A stretch of 64,000 nucleotides of DNA from an uncultured Maribacter sp. GTDB lineage: Bacteria; Bacteroidota; Bacteroidia; Flavobacteriales; Flavobacteriaceae. A program made the translations under genes and the position numbers. This document shows positions 18,211 to 27,193 of this stretch, piece after piece; within the stretch, counting starts at the first letter, position 1; every line of letters starts with the position of its first letter. The stretch is taken from NCBI GenBank assembly GCA_947498505.1, contig CANMKG010000002.1, positions 434,001 to 498,000 on the forward strand. The letters are read 5' to 3'. The notes under the pieces are model-generated. The model saw only the letters and a list, made by a program, of their open reading frames with translations. It did no database searches and was not told the DNA's origin.

Positions 18211-19432
18211 TAGGGATATTTGGCAGGAAATTTTCCATAGTATTAAAAACAATAAGTTAAGAACTTTCTTGACTGGGTTTTCTGTAGGTTGGGGTATTTT
18301 TATTTTGGTAATGCTTTTGGGATCTGTTAATGGTATGCAAAATGGGTTTCACAATCAATTTAATGATGATGCTACTAACACCATTTTTGTTAGTCCAGGA
18401 AAAACTTCTAAAGCTTATGCAGGTTTTGAAGCTGAACGTAGAATTCAGTTTAAGAATGATGATATAGAGTATATCAAGAAAAGTTTCGGAGGCGATTTTG
18501 AGCAAATTAGTGGTAGAATGCGTAGGGGAACTACTGCACGCTATAAAAGTGAAACTGGAACATATCAAGTTCAAGCTGTACATCCAGATTTTCAAGTTAT
18601 TGAAAAAACCATCATAATGGACGGCAGATTCATTAATACTAACGATTTATTGTCCAGTTCAAAAGTAGCGGTGATTGGTAGAAAAGTAGCAGAAGACCTG
18701 TTTAAAAAAGAAGACCCAATAGGTAAGTTTGTAGAGTTCAACGGATTGCCTTTTAGAGTAATTGGGGTTTTTACTGATGATGGAGACGATAATGCCGAAC
18801 GGGGAATATTTGCTCCTATCTCTACTTATCAACGTATTTACGGTAATACTGAGAATATTGATCAGATAGCACTTACTTATAATACATCATATGATTTAAC
18901 CAAAGCTTTGGAGTTTTCTAGACGATTGGAAGATATCATGAAAAGAAGGCATAAAATATCTCCCGAAGATCAAGCAGGTATTTTTGTTTGGAATTACGCA
19001 GAAGCTTTTGATAATATTAGCAGTTTTACAGGACTTTTGAATAAGGGAAGCATTTTTGTGGTGATACTTATTTTAATAGCTGGTATTGTAGGTATCGGAA
19101 ACATAATGATATTCATTATAAAAGAAAGAACAAAGGAAATAGGGGTAAGGAAAGCATTGGGTGCAGAGCCATGGCAAATTATAAAACTAGTGTTGTTTGA
19201 GTCTATTTTTATTACTGGATTGTCAGGATTTATAGGCCTTTTATTTGCAACAGGAATTTTAGCAGCTATAGGACCAAATATAAAAACTGATGCTTTTGCG
19301 GACCCATCTGTAAGTTTTTCAACTGTAGTTACCGCAACCGTTATATTAGTAATTGCAGGAGTTCTTGCGGGTCTAATACCAGCTGTAAAAGCTGCAAATG
19401 TTAAACCAATTGTAGCATTAAGCGATAAATAG
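18203..19432 (+). CDS. MacB-type ABC transporter permease (module 2, type A)
   Basis: 409 residues, a paralogue of the permease at 13753. It has the same opening (WQEIFHSIKNNKLRTFLTG), a GMQNGF motif after helix 1, a large periplasmic domain and the KERTKEIGVRKALGAEPW loop before the last two helices. It overlaps the ATPase stop by 8 bases and precedes its partner permease by a single base, so ATPase, type A and type B are translated as a unit. It lacks its own ATPase domain. The substrate is unknown; family members export peptides, macrolides, lipoproteins or signals. Confidence 0.92.
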   Translation: MFDRDIWQEIFHSIKNNKLRTFLTGFSVGWGIFILVMLLGSVNGMQNGFHNQFNDDATNTIFVSPGKTSKAYAGFEAERRIQFKNDDIEYIKKSFGGDFEQISGRMRRGTTARYKSETGTYQVQAVHPDFQVIEKTIIMDGRFINTNDLLSSSKVAVIGRKVAEDLFKKEDPIGKFVEFNGLPFRVIGVFTDDGDDNAERGIFAPISTYQRIYGNTENIDQIALTYNTSYDLTKALEFSRRLEDIMKRRHKISPEDQAGIFVWNYAEAFDNISSFTGLLNKGSIFVVILILIAGIVGIGNIMIFIIKERTKEIGVRKALGAEPWQIIKLVLFESIFITGLSGFIGLLFATGILAAIGPNIKTDAFADPSVSFSTVVTATVILVIAGVLAGLIPAVKAANVKPIVALSDK

Positions 19433-19433
19433 T

Positions 19434-20687
19434 ATGTGGATATTTGATAGAGATTTGTGGAGCGAAATTTTTAATACCCTTGGTAAAAATATGTTACGTA
19501 CTATTTTAACCATGTTAGGGGTAATATTTGCAATGATTATTTTGATGTTGTTACTAGGTTCAGCGAATGGGATGAGTAATGGTTTTGATAAACTTTTTGC
19601 TGGTACAGCTTCTAATAGTTTGTTTGTTTGGAGTCAAAGAACATCAGAGCCATATAAAGGTTTTGAACGAGGAAGAAGAATAAGTTTTAAACTGGAAGAT
19701 GCGGGAATTATAAAAAAGCAAGTGTCAGAAATAGAAGTTTTGGCACCAAGAATAGAGTTAGGTAGTCACAGAAATGTGGTAACTGTATATAGAAAAGGAA
19801 GAAAAAGTGGGTCATCGGTTTATGGTGATTATCCTGAAATAGACAATATCACCAAGAAAAAATTGATTGCTGGTCGCTTTTTAAATAACAACGATATTGA
19901 AAGTTCAAAAAAAGTATGTGTCATAGGCGAGGAAACTGTTAAGTTTCTTTTTGATAAAGGAGAAAGTGCTATTGGAGAAGATATTAGAATAAATGGAGTT
20001 TTTTTTACTGTTGTTGGTGTTTATAAGCCTAATAATAATATAAATATTGATGGTAAAAATGCAGTTTTTATTCCTTTTACCACGTTTCAAAAAGCATTTA
20101 ATTCTGGTGACCGCTTAGGCTGGATGGCAATTGCCGTTAAAGAAGATGTTAAAGTACCAGTAGTAGAGGAAAAAATTAAAAAAATATTAAAGGCTAAATA
20201 CGATATTCACCCAAATGATCCCAGGGCTATTGGAAGCTTTGATATGTCTGAAATTTTCAACAATATTTCGTCATTTACAATGGTTTTAAAAGGGGTGTCC
20301 TTTTTTGTTGGAATTTTTACCCTTTTGGCGGGAGTAATAGCCATATCTAATATTTTATTAATAACAGTAAAAGAACGCACAAAAGAAATTGGGGTGCGTA
20401 GAGCGTTAGGTGCTACACCAAGAATTGTAAAAAGGCAAATATTGCTGGAGGCAATAGTATTGACAACTTTTGCTGGGTTAATAGGGTTTGCCATTTCAGT
20501 AGGAGCTTTAGTGGGTATCGGAGCCTTAGCAGAGGGGTCAGAAGCTCCATTTGTTAACCCAATGGTGAGTATTGTACAGTTTGGAGCATCATTTTTGTTA
20601 ATGATATTTTTAAGCGTTTTAATAGGACTTTTACCCGCTAATAGAGCAATTAAAATAAAACCAATAGAAGCACTCAGAGAGGAGTGA
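19434..20687 (+). CDS. MacB-type ABC transporter permease (module 2, type B)
   Basis: 417 residues, a paralogue of the permease at 15008. Shared marks are the SQRTSEPYKGFERGRR stretch after helix 1, YGDYPE near residue 127 and DIHPNDPRAIGSFD before helix 2. The cytoplasmic loop reads VKERTKEIGVRRALGATP. It starts one base after the preceding permease stop, and the second adaptor gene follows 29 bases downstream. With its neighbour it should form the heterodimeric membrane part of an export pump. Confidence 0.92.
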   Translation: MWIFDRDLWSEIFNTLGKNMLRTILTMLGVIFAMIILMLLLGSANGMSNGFDKLFAGTASNSLFVWSQRTSEPYKGFERGRRISFKLEDAGIIKKQVSEIEVLAPRIELGSHRNVVTVYRKGRKSGSSVYGDYPEIDNITKKKLIAGRFLNNNDIESSKKVCVIGEETVKFLFDKGESAIGEDIRINGVFFTVVGVYKPNNNINIDGKNAVFIPFTTFQKAFNSGDRLGWMAIAVKEDVKVPVVEEKIKKILKAKYDIHPNDPRAIGSFDMSEIFNNISSFTMVLKGVSFFVGIFTLLAGVIAISNILLITVKERTKEIGVRRALGATPRIVKRQILLEAIVLTTFAGLIGFAISVGALVGIGALAEGSEAPFVNPMVSIVQFGASFLLMIFLSVLIGLLPANRAIKIKPIEALREE

Positions 20688-20716
20688 AAAATTATTAAAC
20701 AATCAAATTACGAATA

Positions 20717-21835
20717 ATGAATAAGTATGTAAAGTATACATTAATAGGACTGGTTACCTTAGGTATTTTAGGGGCAATTGTGGTTTTTCTAAAAAAGAAC
20801 AGTACACCTAAAAAGTTATATCAAACAGAATCTTTAGTCAAGAAAGATATTGTTAATAAAGTAATTGTTACTGGTAAAGTAATTCCTGAGGATGAAATTA
20901 ACGTAAAACCTCAAATTTCAGGAATTATTGATAAAATTTATCTTGAAGAAGGTGAAAAAGTTAAAGAAGGAGATTTAATAGCAACAATAAAAGTAGTGCC
21001 CAATGAACAATCTCTTGCAAGTGCTAGAGGGAGAGTTAAAAATGCCGAAGTTAGTTTAGCTAACGCTAAGATTGAGTATGATAGAAACAAAAGTATTTTT
21101 GATAAAGGAGTGATTTCTAGTCAAGATTTTAATACAATAAAACTTACTTATGATCAAGCTAAATTAGAATTGGAAAATGCTAGAAACGACTATCAAATTA
21201 TACGTGTAGGTTCTGCGGGAGGCTCTTCTAGTGCAAATACGAATATTAGATCTACAGTTACAGGTACTATTTTGGAAATACCTGTAAAGGAAGGAGATCA
21301 GGTTATTGAAAGTAACAATTTTAACGATGGAACTACTATTGCAACGATAGCTGATATGGCTAAAATGATTTTTGAAGGAGAGGTTGATGAAGCTGAGGTT
21401 GGCAAGTTAAAACTTGGAATGCCTTTGGAGATTAGTCTTGGTGCTTTGGAAAAAGCAGACTTTAATGCAAAACTAAAATTTATAGCACCCAAAGGAGTAG
21501 AAACTGAGGGAGCTGTACAATTTAAGATTGAAGGAGATTTGGTTGTAAACGATAGTGTGTATGTAAGAGCTGGTTATAGTGCAAATGCAGCAATTGTTTT
21601 AGAGGAGAAAAAGGATGTTTTATCTATAAAAGAGGCGCTTTTACAGTTTGATAAAGAAACTGAAAAACCATTTGTAGAAATTGAAGTGTCAGAGAATAAA
21701 TTTGAGAAAAAAGAGCTTGAACTTGGTGTTAGTGACGGAATTGATGTTGAAATTGTTTCAGGTTTGTCAGAAGACGATAAAATAAAAATATGGAACAAGC
21801 TTGAAAATAATAAAAAAGATAATTCCGCGGACTAA
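20717..21835 (+). CDS. Periplasmic adaptor (membrane fusion) protein, module 2
   Basis: 372 residues with an N-terminal anchor (about 6–26), split lipoyl-like domains around a coiled-coil hairpin (about 95–150) and C-terminal barrel domains. It is a paralogue of the adaptor at 16308 over its whole length. Both share the MIFEGxVDExEVGKxK segment and a closing KPFVEIEV-type barrel. The TolC-type gene starts at once after the stop, so pump and channel are made together. The C-terminus is lysine- and aspartate-rich and probably disordered. Confidence 0.93.
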   Translation: MNKYVKYTLIGLVTLGILGAIVVFLKKNSTPKKLYQTESLVKKDIVNKVIVTGKVIPEDEINVKPQISGIIDKIYLEEGEKVKEGDLIATIKVVPNEQSLASARGRVKNAEVSLANAKIEYDRNKSIFDKGVISSQDFNTIKLTYDQAKLELENARNDYQIIRVGSAGGSSSANTNIRSTVTGTILEIPVKEGDQVIESNNFNDGTTIATIADMAKMIFEGEVDEAEVGKLKLGMPLEISLGALEKADFNAKLKFIAPKGVETEGAVQFKIEGDLVVNDSVYVRAGYSANAAIVLEEKKDVLSIKEALLQFDKETEKPFVEIEVSENKFEKKELELGVSDGIDVEIVSGLSEDDKIKIWNKLENNKKDNSAD

Positions 21836-21848
21836 TATGCTACATGTA

Positions 21849-23171
21849 ATGAAAAAAATAATAGTAATAGCACTCGTCTTTGTTGTGGGTTTAATAAACG
21901 CTCAACAAAAAAAATGGACACTTGAAGAATGTGTTACCTATGCCGTTGAAAACAACTTAACCGTAGCCCAATATGAGCAAGATATGCAAAATATTCTTTT
22001 AGATAGGTCAGATGCTTATGGAGCTCTTTTGCCTGATTTAAATGCATCTACAACTGTTTCGGGTAATTCAGGTTTATCATTTAACACTGCAAGTCAAGAT
22101 CCTGTTACAACATCTACATCTAATGTGGGGGCTAATCTTACTTCAAACGTTTTACTTTTTGATGGACTTAGAAATTATAGAAGAATTAACAGAGCTAAAT
22201 TAAATGTGATAGCTAGTCAATATAGATTGGATGACATAAAGGATGATATTCGTTTAATGGTTGCTAATGCGTATTTACAAGTGATATCTAATAAGGAGTC
22301 TTTGATTGTGTTTAAGGCTCAATATGCGGTTACAGAGCAAGATTTGAAAAGAACAAAGGAACTTGTTGAATCGGGAGTGGTGCCAAAAGGAGATTTATTA
22401 GAGATAGAAGCAACGGCTGCAAATCAACAACAACAAATTGTTAATGGAGAAAGTTTGGTGCTTATTTCTAAAATTAACTTAGCTCAGTTATTGCAGATAA
22501 CAGATTATGATAGTTTTGATATCGCTGAAGAGAAGTTTAATATTCCTCCTTCAAATATTCTTACAAACTCATCTAAAGAGATTTTTAATAAAGCATTGAC
22601 ATTTAGAAATGACATTAAATTTTCAAAAGCTAATGTAGAATTAGCAGAAAAAGATTTAGGCATTTCTAAAGGGGCTAGATATCCAACAGTAGCGGGCTTT
22701 TTTAATTACAATACACGTTGGTCTGACCAAAATAATTTTTTTGGAGGATTTACGGATCAGCTCTATAAATTTGATGGAATATCTTATGGAGCGCAAATTA
22801 ATGTCCCTATTTTTAATGGGTTTAGTGTTAAGAATAATATTGCTAGAGCCAGAATTGGTGTTGAAAAGGCCAGACTTCAATTTGAGCAAGATAAGCTTGA
22901 TTTAGAAACAGATATTAATCAAGCATATGTAGATGTTACTAGCTTTTTAAAAGCATACGAAGCTGCTGAGAAAACTTTGGAAGCTCGGCGTTTGGCTTAT
23001 GAATATTCAAAAGAACGGTTTAATGTTGGTTTAATGAATGCTTTTGATTTTAGTCAAGCGCAATCTAGAGTAGATAATGCAGAGGCTGAGGTTATTAGAA
23101 CAAAATATGACTACATTTTTAGACTTAAAATTCTAGAGTTCTACTTTGGAATACCTATTTCTTTAAATTAG
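21849..23171 (+). CDS. TolC-family outer-membrane efflux protein
   Basis: About 440 residues from ATG 21849, which gives a clean signal peptide (MKKIIVIALVFVVGLINAQ). An in-frame ATG at 21837 is also possible. Two homologous halves of long alpha-helices typical of outer-membrane efflux proteins can be seen, with WTLEECVTYAVENNLTV at the mature start and NVGLMNAFDFSQAQSRVDNAEAEV near the end. It would form the trimeric outer-membrane duct for the adjacent pump. It is the last gene of the cluster and is followed by a strong terminator. No RND transporter is present, so the duct serves the ABC permeases. Confidence 0.95.
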   Translation: MKKIIVIALVFVVGLINAQQKKWTLEECVTYAVENNLTVAQYEQDMQNILLDRSDAYGALLPDLNASTTVSGNSGLSFNTASQDPVTTSTSNVGANLTSNVLLFDGLRNYRRINRAKLNVIASQYRLDDIKDDIRLMVANAYLQVISNKESLIVFKAQYAVTEQDLKRTKELVESGVVPKGDLLEIEATAANQQQQIVNGESLVLISKINLAQLLQITDYDSFDIAEEKFNIPPSNILTNSSKEIFNKALTFRNDIKFSKANVELAEKDLGISKGARYPTVAGFFNYNTRWSDQNNFFGGFTDQLYKFDGISYGAQINVPIFNGFSVKNNIARARIGVEKARLQFEQDKLDLETDINQAYVDVTSFLKAYEAAEKTLEARRLAYEYSKERFNVGLMNAFDFSQAQSRVDNAEAEVIRTKYDYIFRLKILEFYFGIPISLN

Positions 23172-23187
23172 TTTTTCTAAATTTTAA

Positions 23188-23228
23188 AAAAGACCCGTAT
23201 TGTCTATTACAATTCGGGTCTTTTTTTG
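23188..23228 (+). terminator. Intrinsic terminator of the export cluster
   Basis: AAGACCCG-T-ATTG pairs with CAAT-T-CGGGTCTT, a 12-bp stem with one internal T–T mismatch and a 7-base loop, followed by a run of T residues at 23221–23227. Confidence 0.92.
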
Positions 23229-23243
23229 TGTAAACAATCACCG

Positions 23244-23251
23244 TATATTTG
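23244..23251 (+). promoter_or_regulatory. Promoter -7 element just upstream of tsaB
   Basis: A perfect TATATTTG ends only 7 bases before the tsaB ATG. Transcription would begin at or within a few bases of the start codon, giving a leaderless or nearly leaderless message. The -33 element is not clear, because the preceding terminator T run occupies that place. Confidence 0.5.
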
Positions 23252-23258
23252 CCCTTTT

Positions 23259-23939
23259 ATGGCAATTATATTAAACATAGAGACGGCAACAACTAATTGT
23301 TCTGTTAGTATTGCTAAAGATGGCGAACTACTAGCAATTAAAGAGCATGATACGCCTAATTATTCACATGCTGAACAATTACATGTTTTTATTGAAAATG
23401 TTGTAAAGGAAGCATCTATTTCAATGAATCAAATTGACGCAATTGCGGTAAGTAAAGGACCAGGTTCTTATACAGGTCTTAGAATAGGTGTTTCTGCTGC
23501 AAAAGGGTTATGTTTTTCATTAGATATACCACTAATTTCAATTCCAACACTTCAAAGTTTGGCACAGCAAAAAAAAGGTGCTTCTTATGATTTTATAATT
23601 CCGGTTTTAGACGCGCGCAGAATGGAAGTATATTCTGCAGTGTATTCTACTAACATTGATGAACTCCGGACTACGGATGCCGAAATTATTGATGGAGAAT
23701 CGTTTCTGCCATATGCCTCAAAGGGAAAGGTGCTTTTAATTGGAAGTGGTGCGCTTAAGTGCGAGACGGAACTAACGAATTCTAATTTTAATTTTGATGT
23801 TTTGGCGGTTCCCTCTGCACGGGAAATGTCCGTTTTGTCACATCAAAAATATGTTGATGACAATTTTGAAGATGTCGCGTATTTTGAACCGTATTATTTA
23901 AAGGAGTTTCTGATTCAAAAAAAGAAAAAGAATCTATAA
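23259..23939 (+). CDS. tsaB: tRNA threonylcarbamoyladenosine biosynthesis protein TsaB
   Basis: 226 residues from ATG 23259. Longer readings would start inside the terminator. TsaB is the inactive ASKHA-fold partner that activates TsaD in making t6A at position 37 of ANN-decoding tRNAs. The N-terminus ILNIETATTNCSVSI and the segment DAIAVSKGPGSYTGLRIGVSAAKGL are diagnostic. The C-terminal part is the short, lineage-variable end. The gene is alone on its strand and converges on mscS with only two bases between the stops. Confidence 0.96.
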   Translation: MAIILNIETATTNCSVSIAKDGELLAIKEHDTPNYSHAEQLHVFIENVVKEASISMNQIDAIAVSKGPGSYTGLRIGVSAAKGLCFSLDIPLISIPTLQSLAQQKKGASYDFIIPVLDARRMEVYSAVYSTNIDELRTTDAEIIDGESFLPYASKGKVLLIGSGALKCETELTNSNFNFDVLAVPSAREMSVLSHQKYVDDNFEDVAYFEPYYLKEFLIQKKKKNL

Positions 23940-23941
23940 AT

Positions 23942-24760
23942 TTAAACTTGGTGTAGCACTCTTTGTGGAAATGGAATTTCAATTCCTTTGTTATCAAATC
24001 TATTTTTTAATTCTTCAAGTACAGCAAAATGCGTTGGCATAAAATCGTCGTTATTTGTCCAAAAACGCAAAGTTAAATCAACTGAGCTTTCTCCAAGAGC
24101 CTCTACAAATACTTCAGCTGGAGGTTCTTTTAAAATGGTGTCGTGACTATCACAGATATTAAGAAGAATATCCTTAGCTTTTTTTATGTCTGACGAATAT
24201 CCTATACCAACTTTAATATTATCTCTCCTCGTTTTTTCCACACTGTAATTAATAACATTATTATTAGCCAATTGTCCGTTGGGTAAAATAGCTAATTGAT
24301 TTCCAAAGGTATTTACCTTAGTGGATAAAATGGTAATTTCTTTAACGGTACCCTGTACACCTTGGGCTGAAATATAGTCGCCAACTCTAAAAGGTCTAAA
24401 AAGCAATATAAGAACGCCTCCAGCAAAGTTTGCCAATGAACCTTGTAAGGCTAAACCAATTGCAAGTCCAGCAGCACCAACCATAGCGACCAATGAAGAT
24501 GATTTAACACCAAGTTGAGTTATAATTAAAACAAAAACAATAACCTTAGTACTAATGTTTATTAAACTTTGTAAAAAGGTTTCTAAACTTGGGTCGTAAT
24601 CTTTTTTCTCAAAAAGATTACGGATTACTTTATTAATTAGTCTTGCAAACCACTTTCCAACAAAGAAAATAACAATTGATATAAGTACATTAGGCATAAA
24701 GTCCCAAAACCAGTCTAATGCCTCTTTTGTTAAGCTTTCTAGATTAAAAAAATCTTCCAT
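23942..24760 (-). CDS. Small-conductance mechanosensitive channel (MscS family)
   Basis: 272 residues: three membrane helices, with the pore helix GLAIGLALQGSLANFAGGVLI near residues 97–117, then the beta domain RPFRVGDYISAQGVQGTVKEI and a C-terminal alpha/beta cage. Length and architecture match simple MscS, which opens when membrane tension rises and protects against osmotic downshock. It starts one base after the stop of the thioredoxin-domain gene on the same strand, so the pair is probably co-transcribed. The C-terminus lies tail to tail with tsaB. Confidence 0.95.
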   Translation of the reverse strand: MEDFFNLESLTKEALDWFWDFMPNVLISIVIFFVGKWFARLINKVIRNLFEKKDYDPSLETFLQSLINISTKVIVFVLIITQLGVKSSSLVAMVGAAGLAIGLALQGSLANFAGGVLILLFRPFRVGDYISAQGVQGTVKEITILSTKVNTFGNQLAILPNGQLANNNVINYSVEKTRRDNIKVGIGYSSDIKKAKDILLNICDSHDTILKEPPAEVFVEALGESSVDLTLRFWTNNDDFMPTHFAVLEELKNRFDNKGIEIPFPQRVLHQV

Positions 24761-24761
24761 T

Positions 24762-26870
24762 TTAGTAACTTATTTGATTTACAACCTCTTTAGGTTCTGG
24801 TGTAGGTAAATTGCACAATCCATGTTGGCAAACATAAACAAGAGTGTATGCTTCATCATATCGCTCTTTTAACATATCAATTTTACTATCTTTTTGTGTC
24901 CCAGCCATTATGGTGTTAGGCTGATAGTGAGAATAAAGTGCTTTTGCTTTTGCCTTGAAGTCATCGCCCACGATAGCAATTTCATAAAAAGGTTGGTTCA
25001 TAAAAAGGCTTAGTTGCAACCAGTTTGCATGATTGGGAGCGCTGTTTACAAAATTAGGTTGAATACTTTTCATCATTGGTTCAACTAAATCTTCATATTT
25101 TTCTTCTGGAAATAACTTAGATAACTTATAAAGATTTTTAGCCATTATAGAATTGGAAGCAGGAACTACATTATCTGTAGTTTCAAGAGTTCTGCGTATA
25201 ACAAATTCGTCTTTAACAGAAGTAAAGAAAAACAAACCACTTTCAGAATCAATAAAATTGTCTTTACAATAGCTTACTAAAGCTTTGGCTTCATCTAACC
25301 ATTTTATGTCAAAGGTGACTTCATATAAACCAATATATGCATCAATTACCGAAGCATAATCTTCTAGGTACCCATTTATAGAACTTTTTCCTTCTTTGTA
25401 ATTATGATATAATCCGCCATCTGTAGTTTTTAGATTTTGAGTAATAAAGTTAGCGTTCTTAAGGGCCAGATTTAAGTATTCTTCATTTCCAATATACCGG
25501 TAAGCATCTATCAAACCTTTAAGCATTAACCCATTCCAAGATGTGAGTATTTTGTCATCTAGCCGAGGTTTATTTCTCTTATTTCTTTCTGTATCTAAAA
25601 TGGAAATAGATGATGCTAATATTTTTTTAAGTTCGGTAGTATTAATGTTGTGTTTTTTTGCAATTTCATCATTATTGGCATCCCTTATTAGAACATAATT
25701 TTTATTTTCCCATAATCCGTAGCTGTTGATGTTGTAGTAATCTTTAAATACATCGAGTTTGTCTCCTAGTAGCACTTTTAGCTCTTCTTCTTTCCAAACA
25801 TAGTAAGCACCTTCTTCTAATTCTCCATTTTCATCTAAACTATCAGCATCTAACGAAGAATAAAACCCATTACTTTTATCTAGCAATTCATCTTGAACAA
25901 AACCAATTGTTCTCTCAACAACATCTTTGTACAAAGGGTTATTTGTGTGAGCATAAGCTTTCGAATATAAACTAACTAATTGCCCGTTGTCGTAAAGCAT
26001 TTTTTCGAAATGTGGAACATGCCATTTAGTATCTACCGAATATCTTGAGAATCCACCACCAACATGATCAAAAATACCACCCCAAGCCATTCTCGTAAGC
26101 GAAGTATTTACATAGTCTAAGGTTTCCTTGTTATCAGTAGCCATGCTATAATGTAGTAAAAACTCAAGGTTAACCGGCATCATAAATTTAGGAGCACGTT
26201 TATAACCTCCTAAAAAAGTGTCAAACTGCTTAGACCAACTTTGGACGGTAGTGTCTATTTGCATGAGAGAATACAGACTAGTGTCTGTAGTTTTTTCAAC
26301 TAAGTTTATTTCTTTAATTCCCTGTGCTAATTTATCAGCATATTCTGTAATTTTTGCTTTATCGTCTTTATAAAGTTTAGATAGTTTTTCTAAGGCTTCA
26401 GTCCATTGTTCTTTTTCAACGTAGGTGGCGCCCCAAAAGGGTTTACCGTCTGGTAATGCAACAATGTTTAATGGCCATCCGCCACTGCCTGTCATCATTT
26501 GAAGTGCATCCATATAAATATGGTCAATATCTGGGCGCTCTTCTCTATCAATTTTAATATTTATGAAATTATCGTTCATTAGTTTAGCAACCTCTTCATT
26601 TTCAAAACACTCATGTTCCATAACATGGCACCAATGGCAAGCTGCATAACCAATACTTATTAGTAACAATTTGTCTTCTTCTTGAGCTCTTTTTAAAACT
26701 TTAGGACTCCATGCTTCCCAATTTACAGGGTTATGAGCATGTTGTAGTAGGTAAGGACTAGTTTCGTTTATTAAGCTATTAGTATACTTATGGTTCATTT
26801 TTTGTGTTTTTTGGGAGCAACTAAAAAATAGAATGAAACAAAAAAGGAAGAGAAGATTTTTTCTAAACAT
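24762..26870 (-). CDS. DUF255 thioredoxin-domain protein (YyaL/SPATA20 family) with lipoprotein signal
   Basis: 702 residues. The N-terminal domain is thioredoxin-like with a CHWC motif at Cys78 and Cys81 followed by HVMEHECF. The rest is the (alpha/alpha)6-barrel region typical of YyaL, with HFEKMLYDNGQL and LTSWNGLMLKGL landmarks. Ahead of it lies a signal peptide with a lipobox ending in Cys18 (FFSC). Many family members lack such a signal, so this copy should be a membrane-anchored periplasmic or surface lipoprotein. A methionine at residue 25 could give a cytosolic form. The biochemical function of the family is not established. The mscS gene follows after one base. Confidence 0.88.
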   Translation of the reverse strand: MFRKNLLFLFCFILFFSCSQKTQKMNHKYTNSLINETSPYLLQHAHNPVNWEAWSPKVLKRAQEEDKLLLISIGYAACHWCHVMEHECFENEEVAKLMNDNFINIKIDREERPDIDHIYMDALQMMTGSGGWPLNIVALPDGKPFWGATYVEKEQWTEALEKLSKLYKDDKAKITEYADKLAQGIKEINLVEKTTDTSLYSLMQIDTTVQSWSKQFDTFLGGYKRAPKFMMPVNLEFLLHYSMATDNKETLDYVNTSLTRMAWGGIFDHVGGGFSRYSVDTKWHVPHFEKMLYDNGQLVSLYSKAYAHTNNPLYKDVVERTIGFVQDELLDKSNGFYSSLDADSLDENGELEEGAYYVWKEEELKVLLGDKLDVFKDYYNINSYGLWENKNYVLIRDANNDEIAKKHNINTTELKKILASSISILDTERNKRNKPRLDDKILTSWNGLMLKGLIDAYRYIGNEEYLNLALKNANFITQNLKTTDGGLYHNYKEGKSSINGYLEDYASVIDAYIGLYEVTFDIKWLDEAKALVSYCKDNFIDSESGLFFFTSVKDEFVIRRTLETTDNVVPASNSIMAKNLYKLSKLFPEEKYEDLVEPMMKSIQPNFVNSAPNHANWLQLSLFMNQPFYEIAIVGDDFKAKAKALYSHYQPNTIMAGTQKDSKIDMLKERYDEAYTLVYVCQHGLCNLPTPEPKEVVNQISY

Positions 26871-26884
26871 AATTTGGGTTAAAA

Positions 26885-26910
26885 TAAAACGCCTTTTAAA
26901 AGGCGTTTTA
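26885..26910 (-). terminator. Terminator after dodecin
   Basis: A perfect 26-base palindrome, TAAAACGCCTTTT with AAAAGGCGTTTTA, gives a hairpin with T tracts on both strands. It lies between the dodecin stop and the start of the DUF255 gene and would end the dodecin transcript. Confidence 0.8.
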
Positions 26911-26927
26911 TATAGATTTAAAAAGGT

Positions 26928-27128
26928 TTATTTTACCTCAAAAGTGATTTTTACGTTTACTCTGAATTCACTTACTTCGTTATCTTTAACACTAACGCTT
27001 TGTTCTTGAACATAAGCAGAACGAATGTTTTTTACACTTTTAGCCGCTTGAGCAACAGCTTTTTTTGTTGCATCTTCCCAGCTTTTTTCTGAATTTGCTA
27101 ATACTTCAATTACTTTTAAAATGGCCAT
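26928..27128 (-). CDS. Dodecin family protein
   Basis: 66 residues, the typical dodecin size, with the family pattern KVIEVLANSEKSWEDATKKAV at the start and EFRVNVKITFEV at the end. Dodecins form hollow dodecamers that bind flavins or related small molecules and buffer them in the cytoplasm. The archaeal flavin-stacking tryptophan corresponds roughly to Trp17. The gene is isolated, with its own downstream terminator. Confidence 0.9.
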   Translation of the reverse strand: MAILKVIEVLANSEKSWEDATKKAVAQAAKSVKNIRSAYVQEQSVSVKDNEVSEFRVNVKITFEVK

Positions 27129-27193
27129 AATTACGTGTTTTTATATGTTTTCACTAAAATAACCAATTTAAAGTAAAAAAATGACAGGATGAA

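Noticed and set aside
13753-21835. Recent DNA duplication or mobile element spreading the permease genes
   Set aside because: The paralogues differ throughout at the protein level and there are no terminal inverted repeats or transposase genes, so the duplication is old.
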